Source: Fistularia commersonii
Taxonomy: Eukaryota > Chordata > Actinopteri > Syngnathiformes > Fistulariidae
Reading direction: 5' to 3'
DNA length: 64,000 nt
NCBI GenBank assembly: GCA_037954325.1
Contig: JBBMNZ010000028.1
Location: 11,807,501-11,871,500 of the forward strand
Below, piece after piece: positions 10,547 through 21,239 of this stretch. Position 1 is the first letter of the stretch; the number at the start of each line of letters is the position of its first letter. A program made the position numbers and the translations under genes. The notes under the pieces are model-generated. The model saw nothing but the letters and a program-made list of their open reading frames with translations. It was not told the origin of the DNA and did no database searches.

Positions 10547-12792
10547 CTGAAAAAAACAACACAATAAACAAAGAAAAAAAATATTTAAGAAAGTCTTCAC
10601 TTTAAACTGAACGTTGTCCACGACATCTCAGATCAGCATTTTTTTTTAATTATTTAATACTGTTTTTTTTTTCTATAACTTTATCAAAGTGTAAATTTCC
10701 CAGCATTAATAGTGCATGTACTGGCCTCTTCTTTCCTTTAAAGGCACCGCAGTTTAAAAGACACCATGATTTAAGCCTTCAGGAAAACATAAATTATTCA
10801 CTGAATCCATCACATATTCTGACGCATTCTGATTTTTTTTTCTTTCGTTTTTACGTGGGGTTTAAACAAAAATCAATGTATAGATTGATCCCCAATACGC
10901 TGAATCGAATTGGATATCAATTTCGAGCCAACTGCCCATCGTTCGAAGGGAGGACACCGGACATTCACGCACGCCACCACAAATAGCAACAAATAATATG
11001 TCGAATGAAAATGTCTATGTTGAGGGGGGAACATGAAAAAGAAACAAAACACGCATATTAAACTGAGAAAAAGATGAAGTCACAGCCTGGACTTGAGCAG
11101 TGGAGGAAACATAAAAAAATCAAATAAAAAAAAATGACTGCAGGTTAACGCTTATAAGAAATGCCCTTACCCTGCACGAATTGTCATCAGAGAATGCAGA
11201 TAATGTCTCGTTGTTAACTGACCCAGGATCTCCCTCAAGGCTCTATCTAATTCTTCCTCAGCATGCCTTTCTGCTCTGAGATGATAAAACGCCAAAACAC
11301 ATAGATCATCAGTAGCTAAAATTTATGAAAATAAAATAAAATAAAAAGCGCAGACAAAAATGATCAAAAGTAGCCTAAAATGTACCCGCTCCCGACCACC
11401 CACCCACTCGCAGGTCCCAAATCCCATCTGGTGCAATGAAATCGGAGAGAGCCCTTCTATACCCGACCCTTTAACTGGATTAATATCATTAAGGGTCTGA
11501 ATCCACATTTTAGGCTACTCGGTATGAAAATAACACAGAACAAATAACACGGGGAAGTCCGGAAGGAAAAACGAAATTTAAAAAAAAACGAGAAATATTA
11601 CCGCAAAATAAATCATCAGAGGGATTCCACCATTAAGCTGTAATATAAAAGCATTTTTACCTCTTCTCCGGTGGGTAATACAGAGTAAACCCGTCGTCGT
11701 TTAGGGACGGTGGGCTTCGTATGGCAATTTGATCGCTTTCAAATCCCATATCAGATAATGAATTCCCATCTTCATCGAAGGCGTCGTTATCAAGTCTGCA
11801 AGAGGACAAACATTCGTCACATTCACGAGATCTGTGCACACAAAGTGGGACGCAGAGCAGCGCGGGAATGCCAAAGAGTCTGATTCTGCTTTTGGAATTC
11901 GGTGGGAGGTTGAAAATTGGAGGAGAAACGAAAAAGAAAAAAAAGAAAACATTGATTTCAAAGAAACCGTTTAATCGGATTAATGAAATTTTAATATGAA
12001 CAGATGTGAGGAACTTTTTTTTCCCATTTCATTGGTCTATAAATAAAACACGTTGTTTTTTTTCCCCCTTCTTTTCAACTTGATGCTCTCCTCTTCAAAA
12101 CGGGCTTAAGCCTCATTAATCATTTAAGCGTTGAGACAATGGTTGTGATAAATGTCATACTAAGTTCAGGCGTGGGGCCAAAACCGTATTAAAAGAATGG
12201 CTCAATTAGCAATTATTTCTTCGAAGAACCGGAAAGAACCACGCCCAAATTATATATATATATGTACTTGTCATGAAAAAAAAAAATCTTAAAATGGGTT
12301 GAGCTCTCCTATTCGCCTCTCCTCTCCTTGGTGACGCCAGCACGGCGTCATCCCAGGAGCGATCCATTGCACTGACTGCGCTCTCATTTTTAATAAGGGG
12401 GAGTTCTGTGAAAGGTCCCACTGGACTGACACATATTCTCAATTTCCATGGCACCCCCACCCACACACCCCCCCACCCACACGGCGCGCCGCCACCCACC
12501 CCTACAAGACTTATTTTCTGTACTGAATTTCTTCATTTATTTCCCGCTGCCTTCCTTAAACTGCACACAACAAGAACCTAAAACATCTTTCTATGATAAT
12601 GTTAACATCTCTCTCATTGGATCCACTGAATGTGAATGTTGGATTAATTAAAGGTTCTTGTAAAGACACACAAAGCATATACATTTACCTTATTTTAGGG
12701 TAACTGATTCCGATAGGTGTGCAGAAGACGCTGTAGTGCATTAGGATCCCGTAGATGAGCAAGATTAAAGTAGCTTTACTCGAACTGGCCAT
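10363..12792 (-). CDS. adcyap1: adcyap1: prepro-PACAP (pituitary adenylate cyclase-activating polypeptide)
   Basis: Four coding exons on the minus strand (12792-12689, 11795-11661, 11275-11171, 10546-10363) join in frame to 175 aa; human is 176. Residues 1-24 form a signal peptide ([15 protein letters not shown]...). A PRP/GRF-like peptide starts at His84. PACAP-38 lies at 131-168 after the dibasic K129-R130; it begins [16 protein letters not shown], carries G28-R-R for PACAP-27 amidation, and is followed by G169-R-R for PACAP-38 amidation and a short LAYL tail. The peptide is a secreted neuropeptide acting through PAC1/VPAC class B receptors to raise cAMP. Compared with mammals, position 20 is Gln and positions 29, 32 and 36 are Arg instead of Lys. 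Teleosts have two paralogues; I cannot say from this alone whether it is a or b. Divergently oriented to yes1. Confidence 0.97.
11171..11275 (-). CDS. adcyap1: adcyap1 coding exon 3 (PRP / GRF-like peptide)
   Basis: 105 bp; acceptor tcatctcag, donor tgcagg|gtaagg. Encodes residues 81-114, including the PRP peptide from His84 ([17 protein letters not shown]), the equivalent of the exon that is separately skipped in some fish PACAP transcripts. Its symmetric phase would allow in-frame skipping. Confidence 0.95.
11661..11795 (-). CDS. adcyap1: adcyap1 coding exon 2 (acidic cryptic-peptide region)
   Basis: Acceptor cctcttgcag, donor gagaagag|gtaaaa. Encodes residues 36-79, an acidic spacer starting [13 protein letters not shown] and ending PPEK, with the split Arg80 giving a KR processing site before the PRP peptide. 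Confidence 0.96.
12689..12792 (-). CDS. adcyap1: adcyap1 coding exon 1 (signal peptide)
   Basis: ATG at 12792-12790, one base inside the exon after a ctgacag acceptor (exon starts 12793). Encodes residues 1-34 plus two bases of codon 35; donor aaaataag|gtaaatg. The start is fixed by the signal peptide and by the acceptor directly upstream. Confidence 0.96.
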
Positions 12793-13222
12793 GCTGTCAG
12801 AGAAAAAAATTATTAAAAAAAAAAAGAAGAACAAAAAACGAACGGGTTAGTGCATCTTCTAAACAACCAAGACGATCACTTCCTTTTTCTTTGTTCTATC
12901 AAATTCACACTCTGCGCTACTTCTCGGTCACCACCAACTAAAAAGCTGCTGATCTACTCGCCTCTGATTAAGACAAACACCGCGTCCGTTTGCGCAAACA
13001 AAAAGAGTAAAAAGAAATCGCTTTTTTTCTCGCTCCCTCTCTGTCATCCAATATCATTCAAAAAATAAAATATAAAAAAAAAAAATCAAATCCTTTGCAT
13101 GCAGTGCCAAAGTAATTAAGAACAGCAGATCTCCACGCATGGCGGAAAAACTTCCATTGTCTTGACCTCCGTCTCTGAATTTCTCCCAGTTTTTTAAGAA
13201 AAATCCAGCGTTTTGCACATAC

Positions 13223-13301
13223 CTATAGCAGGGAGGCAGAGAGAGCGCTGTGCTGTAGGATGTGATCCGGGCGCGGCTGTGGTAGTGAGTGCGCGTACGT
13301 G

Positions 13302-13341
<40 letters not shown>

Positions 13342-13487
13342 TGCGCACGTGCGCGTGAGTGAATGAGAGCGTGCGTGTGTGTGTGTGTGTGTGCGTGCGA
13401 TAGAGCGGAGGAGAGGAAGAAAAGAGAGGGATAGGATGTTTCTCACGCCACTTCTTTCCTGGCTGTAGCGCCTCCGCCGTCTTCTTA
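13223..13487 (-). other. adcyap1: Candidate non-coding exon 1 of adcyap1
   Basis: A strong donor on the minus strand, ctatag|gtatgtg, ends at 13223, and a TATA element sits upstream at 13514-13521, giving a start near 13487. The exon would be about 265 nt and contain two (CA)n tracts. The donor and TATA box are seen; the joining to the ATG exon at 12793 is inferred from the usual PACAP gene structure. Confidence 0.6.
13303..13393. repeat. (GT)n microsatellites interrupted by CG-rich alternating sequence
   Basis: Two GT tracts (about 13306-13343 and 13374-13394) separated by alternating purine-pyrimidine gcgcacgtgcgcgtgag. It falls inside the candidate adcyap1 5' UTR exon. The 163-aa minus-strand frame over this area is an artefact. 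Confidence 0.95.
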
Positions 13488-13513
13488 TCTCGCCCTTACT
13501 ATAGTCTGTCTCA

Positions 13514-13546
13514 CTTTTATACACAATATAAAAAGACTCGGCCAAT
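13514..13546 (-). promoter_or_regulatory. adcyap1: adcyap1 core promoter (TATA and inverted CCAAT)
   Basis: On the minus strand TATAAAAG occupies 13521-13514 and a second AT-rich TATA-like stretch lies at about 13533-13526. CCAAT on the plus strand is at 13542-13546. A CRE-like TGACGTCT lies at about 13725-13732, which would fit cAMP-responsive control of PACAP. Motif matches only. Confidence 0.5.
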
Positions 13547-13667
13547 CACACACGACAACCAGGTGCTGGAAAGTGCGTCGTGTCTTCGTCTACATACCTT
13601 TGCTCTAAACTTTTTTGTCCTGTGCTGTGATTGCCTTGGACTTTTATCTAAGTATCGCAAGCCTTGC

Positions 13668-13700
13668 CCCCTCCTCCTCTTCCTCCTCCTCCTCCTCCTT
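13668..13700. repeat. (CCT)n simple repeat upstream of adcyap1
   Basis: Pyrimidine tract, mostly TCC triplets, about 180 bp upstream of the adcyap1 TATA box. Confidence 0.9.
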
Positions 13701-13734
13701 GCATTAAGTCACATTAAGGATAGACGTCATCAAC

Positions 13735-15385
13735 TCTTCCTCCCGGAATATAATGGTACAGTTCCTTGTCCATCGATGTATTCGTCAGAGCACCCCCACC
13801 CCGGAAAGTTTACGGAAAAAACTTTCTACTTTTGTTAAAACCCCTGAAAACGTCTGCGAAATGGAAAGCATCTCAAAAGACCGTAATGAAGTTAATTCGA
13901 TTATGCCAGTCACTGCAACCGCACATCAGCATTTCCCCTCCTCACGCACCATCAATAGGTTCTCTCAGGCTTTTATGATTAGGATGATTTGGGAAATGAT
14001 CGTCTTCGCCGCCAGTGGTGGTTTCATGTGACTGACCCGTTTTGGATCGAGGTGAGGATCAGGCTTCAGCCGACCAAGTTCAAGGCCTCCTGGGAGTCGG
14101 GAGCTGTCCGGTGCTGAAATGAATCCGCACAGATTGCGGCTTTGTGAATTTACAGTCATTTTTTCTAATCATTTCCAATAATTGCTTGCTGTTTACTGGG
14201 CCGGGGTGCGGGGTGTGGGGTGCGGGGTGCTGGGTGCGGGGTGGGGTGTTTTATACGTGATACAGTGACGGCGCCGAGGCCCCGGCCTATTCGTTAGATT
14301 GCGGGAACAAAAACGAGACACATAATTTGATTTGAAGACGAGCTGGTGACGCAGGATGTCACTCGGAGATCTAACCGAACTCTTTACTCATTTTCCCAAA
14401 TTGTATCTTAATAATTTGATGATTTTTCAAATCGAATAAAACAGATGAAAGCTTTTTAGATATACTATCACGTATTTGGCACCTCTCCAAAGAATACTCC
14501 AGCCTTATCGCCCCCACCCACGTCGGGAATCGATGATATTTTTACTATTTGAGCTTCTTTCCTTTGTGAGTTATTTTTCAATGTATATATTTTTGGCAAC
14601 AAGTTGAATCTTCCCATGTCTTCCATTTTATTAGGGCTTTGCTCAATCAAATAAAATAGCTGAAAACTTCAGATATTCATATTTGTAACTTCAAGGACCA
14701 TCGCAGGATTATAACCACAGTGAGAATTCTTTTGTTAAATTCGATCAACTTCTCAGACTGGATCGGAACCAAGGACGGAGGGACATCAGATCTTTTGATT
14801 CACGACTGAATCATACCTCCAGCTCAGTAACAAATCGAAGACTTTATCCGAGGAGCGATTCACGTCACGTTTTTGTTTACACTGACGCAACTTCCTCTCC
14901 ATCGGGCGTGACTCCTCTGAAGAGCTCAACTTAAACCCCATATGCTTTAACGGGAATAGACTACTAATATTAGGCCTGTCGCAGAGGCCAGTACTTCTAG
15001 GAAACAGCGCCATCATGAGGACAAATGAAGGACTGCAGACTCCGTTGAGGTTACTTCCCCTGAATCCTGCAACGAGATTTGAAAAAACCCATTTGAAAGG
15101 GCGTCTGTTCATCTGAACCCAAGAAGGGGACATGCATCTGTGTTTTATCTGCTTCACCTTGTCCTCAGATATTTTCTAAGGGAGGTGAATATCAACTATG
15201 GGCTCCGTGGATCATTATGAGTAACAAGACCGTCATTTCTGAAATGGGATATTGTTGTAGAGATAATCAGTGTCCCTCTTTCTTTCTCTCTCCTAAGACC
15301 ATGCACTTAGAAATAAAAATACACACACTTGGGAAAGAGCTGGCTGTATTTCACACAAATTTTAGAAAAAGAACCAACACTGGAT
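13735..15385. other. Upstream region of adcyap1, no gene seen
   Basis: Relatively CpG-containing non-repetitive sequence. The small frames on both strands (for example 14786-15157 minus) show no known domain. It may contain cis-regulatory elements of adcyap1, but this cannot be shown without comparison to other fish. Confidence 0.4.
14203..14248 (+). repeat. G-rich (GGGGTGC)n-like tandem tract
   Basis: Six to seven irregular copies of GGGGTGC/GGGTGTG separated by one or two bases, giving at least six runs of three or more Gs within 46 bp. It meets the textbook four-run G-quadruplex pattern. Confidence 0.85.
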
Positions 15386-15392
15386 GGCAAAA

Positions 15393-15475
<83 letters not shown>
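15393..15475. repeat. (ATCT)n tetranucleotide microsatellite
   Basis: About 20 uninterrupted copies of CTAT/ATCT. Confidence 0.98.
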
Positions 15476-15486
15476 ATACAGATATA

Positions 15487-15598
<112 letters not shown>

Positions 15599-15599
15599 T

Positions 15600-18095
15600 G
15601 TTTCATTCCTCTTCTTCTTTTCCCTTTCTGCTTTTCCCTTCAGGTGTTGCCACAGCGAATCAACCTCCTCCATCTAACACTATTCTCTGTATTCTCTTCC
15701 CTTACACATACGAACTATGTCCTCTTTCACCAAGTCCATAAAATATGTCTTTGGTCTTCCCCTAGACCTTCTGCCTGGCAGCTCCAACCACAGCATTCCT
15801 AAACCAATATATTCAATATCCCTCCTCTGTACATGACAAGTGTTGTTGCTCTGATAGTCTCATTCCGACTCCTATCCATCCTCATCATTCCCGAAGAAAA
15901 CCTCAACGTCTTCATTTCTGTTATCTCCAGCTCTGCTTCCTGTCTTTTCTTCAATGCCACTGTCTCCAAACCATTGAGCATCACTGGTCTCACCACAGTC
16001 ATGAACACTTTTTCCTTTCATTCTGGCTGATATTCTTCTATTGCATAGTACCCCTGAGACTCTTCTCCGACCAGTTCTACACCCTCCATTGCTCTGGACT
16101 GTTGACCGTAAATACTTAATATCCTCCACCTTCTTTATCACCTCTCCTGTAGCCTCGCCATTCCACTATTCGCACAGATATATTCTGTCTTGCTGCAACT
16201 GACCATCATTCCCCTCCTTTCCAGCGCATACCTTTACCTCTTTAGATTTTCTTCCACCTGTTCCCTGCTCTCACTACAAATCCCAATGTCATCTGCAAAC
16301 ATGGTCTCTGGAGATTCCTGTCGAACCTCATCTGTCAGCCTATCCATCACCACTGATGCCCAAGAAGGGGCTCAGAGCTGATCCCTGATGAAACCCCACC
16401 TCCACCTTGAACTTCTGTCACACACTCTATCTACAACACACCTCATCACTGTCTTGCATTTCACATACACGTCCTGCAACTATGTAACATACTTCTCTGC
16501 CACTCCAGACTTCCTCATACAATACCATAGTTCATTTCTCAGCATCCTGCCATGTTTTTTTAGGTCTACAAAGGCTCAATGTAGTTCCCTCTGACCTTGT
16601 CTGTACTTCTCTACCAGCATTCTCAAAGCCCTCTCTCTAGGTATTATTCTTTCTGGGTATGAAACCATACTGCTGCTCATAAATGCTGACTGCTGCTTCT
16701 CACCACCAGTCACCGGAATTCTGAACATTTTCAATGTTGTTAAATATGTCCACCATCACACTTCTCTATTCCTCGGGCATCTTTTCACTCTCTAAGATCC
16801 TGTTGAATAATCTAACAAGAAAATCTACTGCCACCTCACCTAGTGACCAACTGCCTTTCCATTTTCCATCCTCTTCAATGTCCTCCTTACTTCACCTTTA
16901 CTAATCTCTGCTACTTTGTGGTCCACAATAGTCACCTCTTCTAACCTTCCCTTGCTGTCATTTTCCTCATTAATCACCTCTTCAGAGTACTCTTTGCATC
17001 TTCCCATCACTCTTCTAGCATCTGTCAATACATGTCACTCTCTGTCCTTAATCCCCTGACCCTACTCTATATCCGTCCCATCTCTATCTCACTGCTTTGT
17101 CAACCTGCATAAATTATTATTTCCCGTCTTACTGTCCAACATCGCACACAAATCATCATAGGCCCTTTATTTTGCCTTTGCTTCCCCTACCTTTATCGTG
17201 CGCTACATCTCCCTGTACTCCTAGGTGTTCTCCTCAGTCCTCTCAGTGTCCCACTTCATCTTTGCCCACCTCTGTCTTTGCATATACTCCTGCATTTCCT
17301 CATTCCACCTTTTCTACTTCTTATCTACTTTCCTCCCAGACGACACACCACATACTCTCCGACCTGTCTCCCTGATCATATTAGTTTTCCAGTCGTCTGG
17401 AAGCTCACCCTGACTGCCCAGTCTATCTCAACTCCTCCCTGAAAACCATACAACCCTCCTTTTTCAACTTCCAACCTTTCATCATCTGTTCTGCCTTTGT
17501 CTTCTTTATCTTGTCACCAGTCATCCTACAAACCACCATCCTATGCTATCTAGCTACACTCTCACCTACCACTACTTTTCAGTCACTGATCTCCTTTGAT
17601 TCCATTGTCTATACAAGATGTAGTCTACTTGCATGCGTCTACCTCCACTCTTATAAGTTACCCTATGTTCCTGCCTTTCTTAGAAAAAAAAAATCACTAC
17701 AGACATTTACTCCTTTTTGCAAGTCTACCACCAACTGTCCCTCTGCCTTCCTAACCTGGATATCCAAACCTGCCCATCACTTCTTCATGACCTCTGTTGC
17801 CTGCACACTTCAATGTCCATTTAAATCTCCACCAATTACCAATCTCTCACCTCTGGGGATGTTCTGCATCACTTCATCCAACTCACTCCAGAAATACTCC
17901 TTCTCACACATCCCACCCACGGGGCATAACCACTAACAACATTGTGCATCACACCTTCAATTTCCAGTTTCATACCCATAAGTCTACCCAACACTCTTTT
18001 CAGCCCCAGAACATTCCTCACAAACTCCTCCTTCAAGATATCTCCTACTCCACTTCTCTTCCTGTCAATACCATAACACTACAATATTTTAGGTA
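15600..18095 (-). mobile_element. RTE-clade non-LTR retrotransposon, decayed copy
   Basis: Read on the minus strand the order is endonuclease C-terminus (about 18060-17700, with an NVVSGYAP-like motif), reverse transcriptase (from about 17030, EVRRTLKRMENGKA) and the post-RT region (about 16140-15800, with TVVRPVMLNGLET and FMTVV-type motifs). It ends in 'gtggcaacacctgaag' followed by an A/G-rich tail and a (TA)n microsatellite. About 2.5 kb of the usual 3.3 kb is present, with many stops and frameshifts. RTE elements encode an APE-type endonuclease and RT and end in short repeats, which fits. The same family recurs at 31050, 36840, 50760 and 62345. Confidence 0.8.
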
Positions 18096-18121
18096 TTGTC
18101 AATATTAAATTAAATATCATA

Positions 18122-18375
18122 CATTTTGGGGCCGGCATGGAACAGGGGGTAGAGCAATCATCTTCAGAACCGAACATTCCTGGTTTGATTACCGGCTCTT
18201 CCTAGTGTGTCGAAGTGTTGTTGAGCAAGACACTGAACCCCTAACTGCTCCCCTGGCGCTGGTCAACGGCAGCTGGCCCATGGTTCTTCCATGATGGGTT
18301 AATTGCTGAGAAGAATTTCCCCATGGGGATTGATAAAGGATAAATTATTACTGTTATTGTTATTATTATGTTTTT
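18122..18375 (+). repeat. tRNA-derived SINE
   Basis: The head has box A-like 'ggggtagagcaatc' (about 18146) and box B-like 'ggtttgattaccgg' (about 18182). The body includes 'gtgttgttgagcaagacactgaacccctaactgctcccc' in pieces and the 3' end is an (ATT/TGT)-rich tail. A sister copy lies at 61195-61375. Confidence 0.75.
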
Positions 18376-18439
18376 TTCCAAAAGCATCAATACATCCACA
18401 TTGATGCTGTGTAACTCAGTCACATCTGCATGACCCTAG

Positions 18440-19270
18440 CTTTCAGCTAGGAGAAGATGTCATCAGGTGGCAACCAACTTTCACAGGACGTTTCGACTCT
18501 GAACCACAACGCCCTTCAGTCAGCGGGTGTACAGTTATGGGCAGTTACACCCTCCATATCCTCCTGGCTCCCAGCTCAACTCCTCCCTCCTATTCCAGAG
18601 CCAACAGGATGGATTTTCTGCTGCTCCGCCCTCGGCCACAGACAGCTGCCTTCCTCTCCCTTCCCAGAGATGTGACTGTCTTCCATACAGACTGTGCTGG
18701 CAACCCCTACACTCAACCTCATCTGGTGATAACCAGGTCGGCCCTTTATCTCTGGACTTCTCAACGAGGTCCTGATACATTGCGGCTTTCCTCTCATGAA
18801 CCTCCTTGTGTCTGTCTTCCCAAGGGATAGTCATTTTGATCAGGGTGATCTTCCTTGCCTCCTTGACCATAAGACCACGTCTGGCCTCAGTGATATTTGC
18901 ACAACCTTGGGGAAGAGTGGTCGTCTTCCCAGGTCAACCCTCATCTCCAAGAATTGTGCTGCGTGGAGCAGGCTCTTCTTTGTCGTCTTAGGAACTAGTG
19001 GCTTCTCCCCTTCTCTGACAAACTGAATGGATGGTGTTGGTCTCATAATGGTCTGGCACTTCTTCTTTTTCTCCTGCTCCAAAATGTCAGGTAGTGCACA
19101 GAGAACCTTGTCATGGTGCCATCCGGATCTTCCCAGACTGAGAGCTTTCTTGCATCCTGCTAGTATGTGTGCCATTGTTCATCTCACTCAACATGCCCTC
19201 CTCCTCCATGGTCCTTCCTCATTCACCATCTGTGGAAGTTTGCTGGTGATGGAAGGGTGTCATACACGGA
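18440..19270 (-). pseudogene. Retrotransposon-like coding remnant, family uncertain
   Basis: Minus-strand frames at 19175-18840 (starting MAHILAGCKKALSLGRSGW, with a WHHDKVL motif) and 18870-18535 (MVKEARKITLIKMTIPWEDR) read like consecutive parts of one protein split by a frameshift. The HILAGCK...GR..W.HD.VL pattern resembles the region downstream of the reverse transcriptase in some retroelement proteins of fish and invertebrates. I cannot name the clade. It is flanked by other mobile elements. Confidence 0.5.
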
Positions 19271-19322
19271 ACTTGAATATGAACTTAAGTGACATCCCAT
19301 TCCTAATCCATACGGTTCAATA

Positions 19323-19806
19323 TTACATCAGTCCACCCTTTGTAGCTATAACAGCTTCATCTTTTCTGGGAAGGCTGTTCACAAGGTTCAGGAGAGTTTT
19401 TATGGGAATTTTTGACCATTCTTCCAGGAGCGCATTTGTGAGGCCACACAGTGATGTTGGATGAGAAGCCCTGGCTCTCAGTCTCCACTCTAATTCATCC
19501 CAAAGGTGTTCTATCAGGTTGAGGTCAGGACCTCTCAAGTTCATCCACACCAGACTTTGTCATCCATGTCTTTATGAATCTTGTTTTGTGCGCTGGTGCA
19601 CAGTCATGTTAGAAAAGGAAGGGGCCTGCACCAAACTGTTCCCACAAAGTTGGGAGCATGGAATTGCCCAAAATGTCTTGGTATGGTGAAGCTCTCTGAG
19701 TTCTTTTTGCTGGAACTAAGGTGCCAAGCCCAGCTCCTGAAAAACAATGTCCACCAAACCTCACACTTGGCACAATGCAGTCAGACAAGTACCGTTCCCG
19801 TGGCAA
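19323..19806 (-). pseudogene. Tc1-like transposase, C-terminal half, broken
   Basis: The two minus-strand frames 19806-19609 and 19550-19323 cover the end of the DDE domain, including the DLNLIEHLWDELEWR motif that precedes the last catalytic Glu region. A nonsense codon near 19610 and a small deletion separate them. Confidence 0.8.
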
Positions 19807-20132
19807 CCACCAAACCCAGACTCGTCCATCAGATTTCCATTTTGAGAGCGCGATTCGTCACCCCAGAGAACGCATCTCCACTGCTCTAGAGTCCAGTGGT
19901 GCGTGCTTTACACCGCTGCATCCAACGTTTTGCATTGCACTTGTTCATGTGTGGCTTTGATGCAGCTGCTCAACCATGGAAATCAATTCTATAAAGCTCT
20001 CTGCACACTGTTCTTGAGCTAATCTGAAGGCCACATGAAGTTTGGGGGTCTGTAGCAATTTACTCTGCAGAAAGTTGCAACCTCTTCACACTATGCATCT
20101 CAGCATCTGCTGACCCCACTCTATCAGTTTAC

Positions 20133-20330
20133 ATTACATTACATTACAGTCATTTGGCAGACGCTTTTATCCAAAACGACTTACAAAAAGTGCAATTCAG
20201 TCACTGAAGATGCGACGTACCAGTAGTCGGAAGTCAGAAGTGACCACTCAACTAATTAGCCATCTCAGAACCATATACATACATACATTCATTTCATTGT
20301 TTGTTTGTTTTTTTTCACTACTGGATTTGT
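20133..20330. repeat. Repeat nested inside the Tc1 element
   Basis: Starts with a (ACATT)n run and the widely seen fish repeat phrase 'cagtcatttggcagacgctt', followed by 'atccaaaacgacttacaaaa'. It separates two parts of the Tc1 element that are normally contiguous, so it inserted later. Confidence 0.65.
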
Positions 20331-20984
20331 GCACAGGTGGCATCCTATCACAGTTCCACACTGGAATTTGCTGAGCTCTTAAGAGCGACCTATTCTATCA
20401 CAAAAACAGTCTGCACGCCTGGTTGCCTGATTTTATACACATGTGGCAATGGAAGTGATTGGAACACATGATTCTGATTATTTGGATGGGTGATCGAATA
20501 TGTTTGGACATATAGTATATATCCACAGGCTATTTTCATCCACGTAAAGTGCTTCCACAGTCAGTAGGGGTCAGTAAAGCACTTCTCAAACAAATAAAAC
20601 TGAAGCGTACCAGTACAATAGACCTTATACTAACCTTAGAATGTCCTGATCTCTCGCACTCTTCCTCTCTCTCCCTCGCACACAGTGAGAAGTGCAGGTT
20701 TTCTCGTCTCCATAACAACACCTTCACTTTATTTACATTTCATGGGTTTAAGACATAGAAATAGGGGTTCTCCGGAATGTTCATCAGCTATTGGCGATTG
20801 ATTTCTTATTTCTACACTTCATCTTGAACGTGACGCTCACAGGCCCTGCTCTAATCTAATCCACCCATTCACCTAATAATATCAAAATAAAGAAAATAGG
20901 TGTCAAACTATGTGCGCACACCATTCTGTACAAACGAGTAAATGAGTGCACAGATTAACAAGAATTATATAAACTATATAATTT

Positions 20985-20993
20985 ATTTGTGTG

Positions 20994-21048
<55 letters not shown>

Positions 21049-21054
21049 GTGTTG
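20985..21054. repeat. (GT)n microsatellite
   Basis: Long GT tract interrupted by two GC dinucleotides. Confidence 0.97.
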
Positions 21055-21239
21055 GGGGGTCCCCGATGTTTTAATATAAATTGGCTATTCATGTTCTGTG
21101 AATCCTTTTATTTATCTAGAGGGCGCCAGATACACCCAACCGTGTATTAATAATACACTGTACTATATGTGCTCATATATCTCTGATAGTTCCTTGTTGG
21201 ACTGAAACGAAATAATAAATTGATTAATTTGCAATCGTG

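Larger units (their letters stand above)
19275..20516 (-). mobile_element. Tc1-like DNA transposon with truncated 3' end and a nested insertion
   Basis: Right terminus near 20516 carries the reversed fish Tc1 end ('tttggatgggtgatcgaat' ... 'catatagta'). Transposase remnants run leftward: MPRERYLSDCIVPSVRFGG at 19806 and RGPDLNLIEHLWDELEWR at 19550, separated by a stop and a frameshifting deletion. The opposite inverted repeat is missing; similarity stops near 19275. An unrelated repeat interrupts it at about 20133-20330. Confidence 0.85.

Noticed and set aside
13054..13545. 163-aa minus-strand open frame
   Set aside because: It spans the CA microsatellites and the adcyap1 promoter/first exon; the protein is a His/Thr/Arg repeat artefact with no domain.
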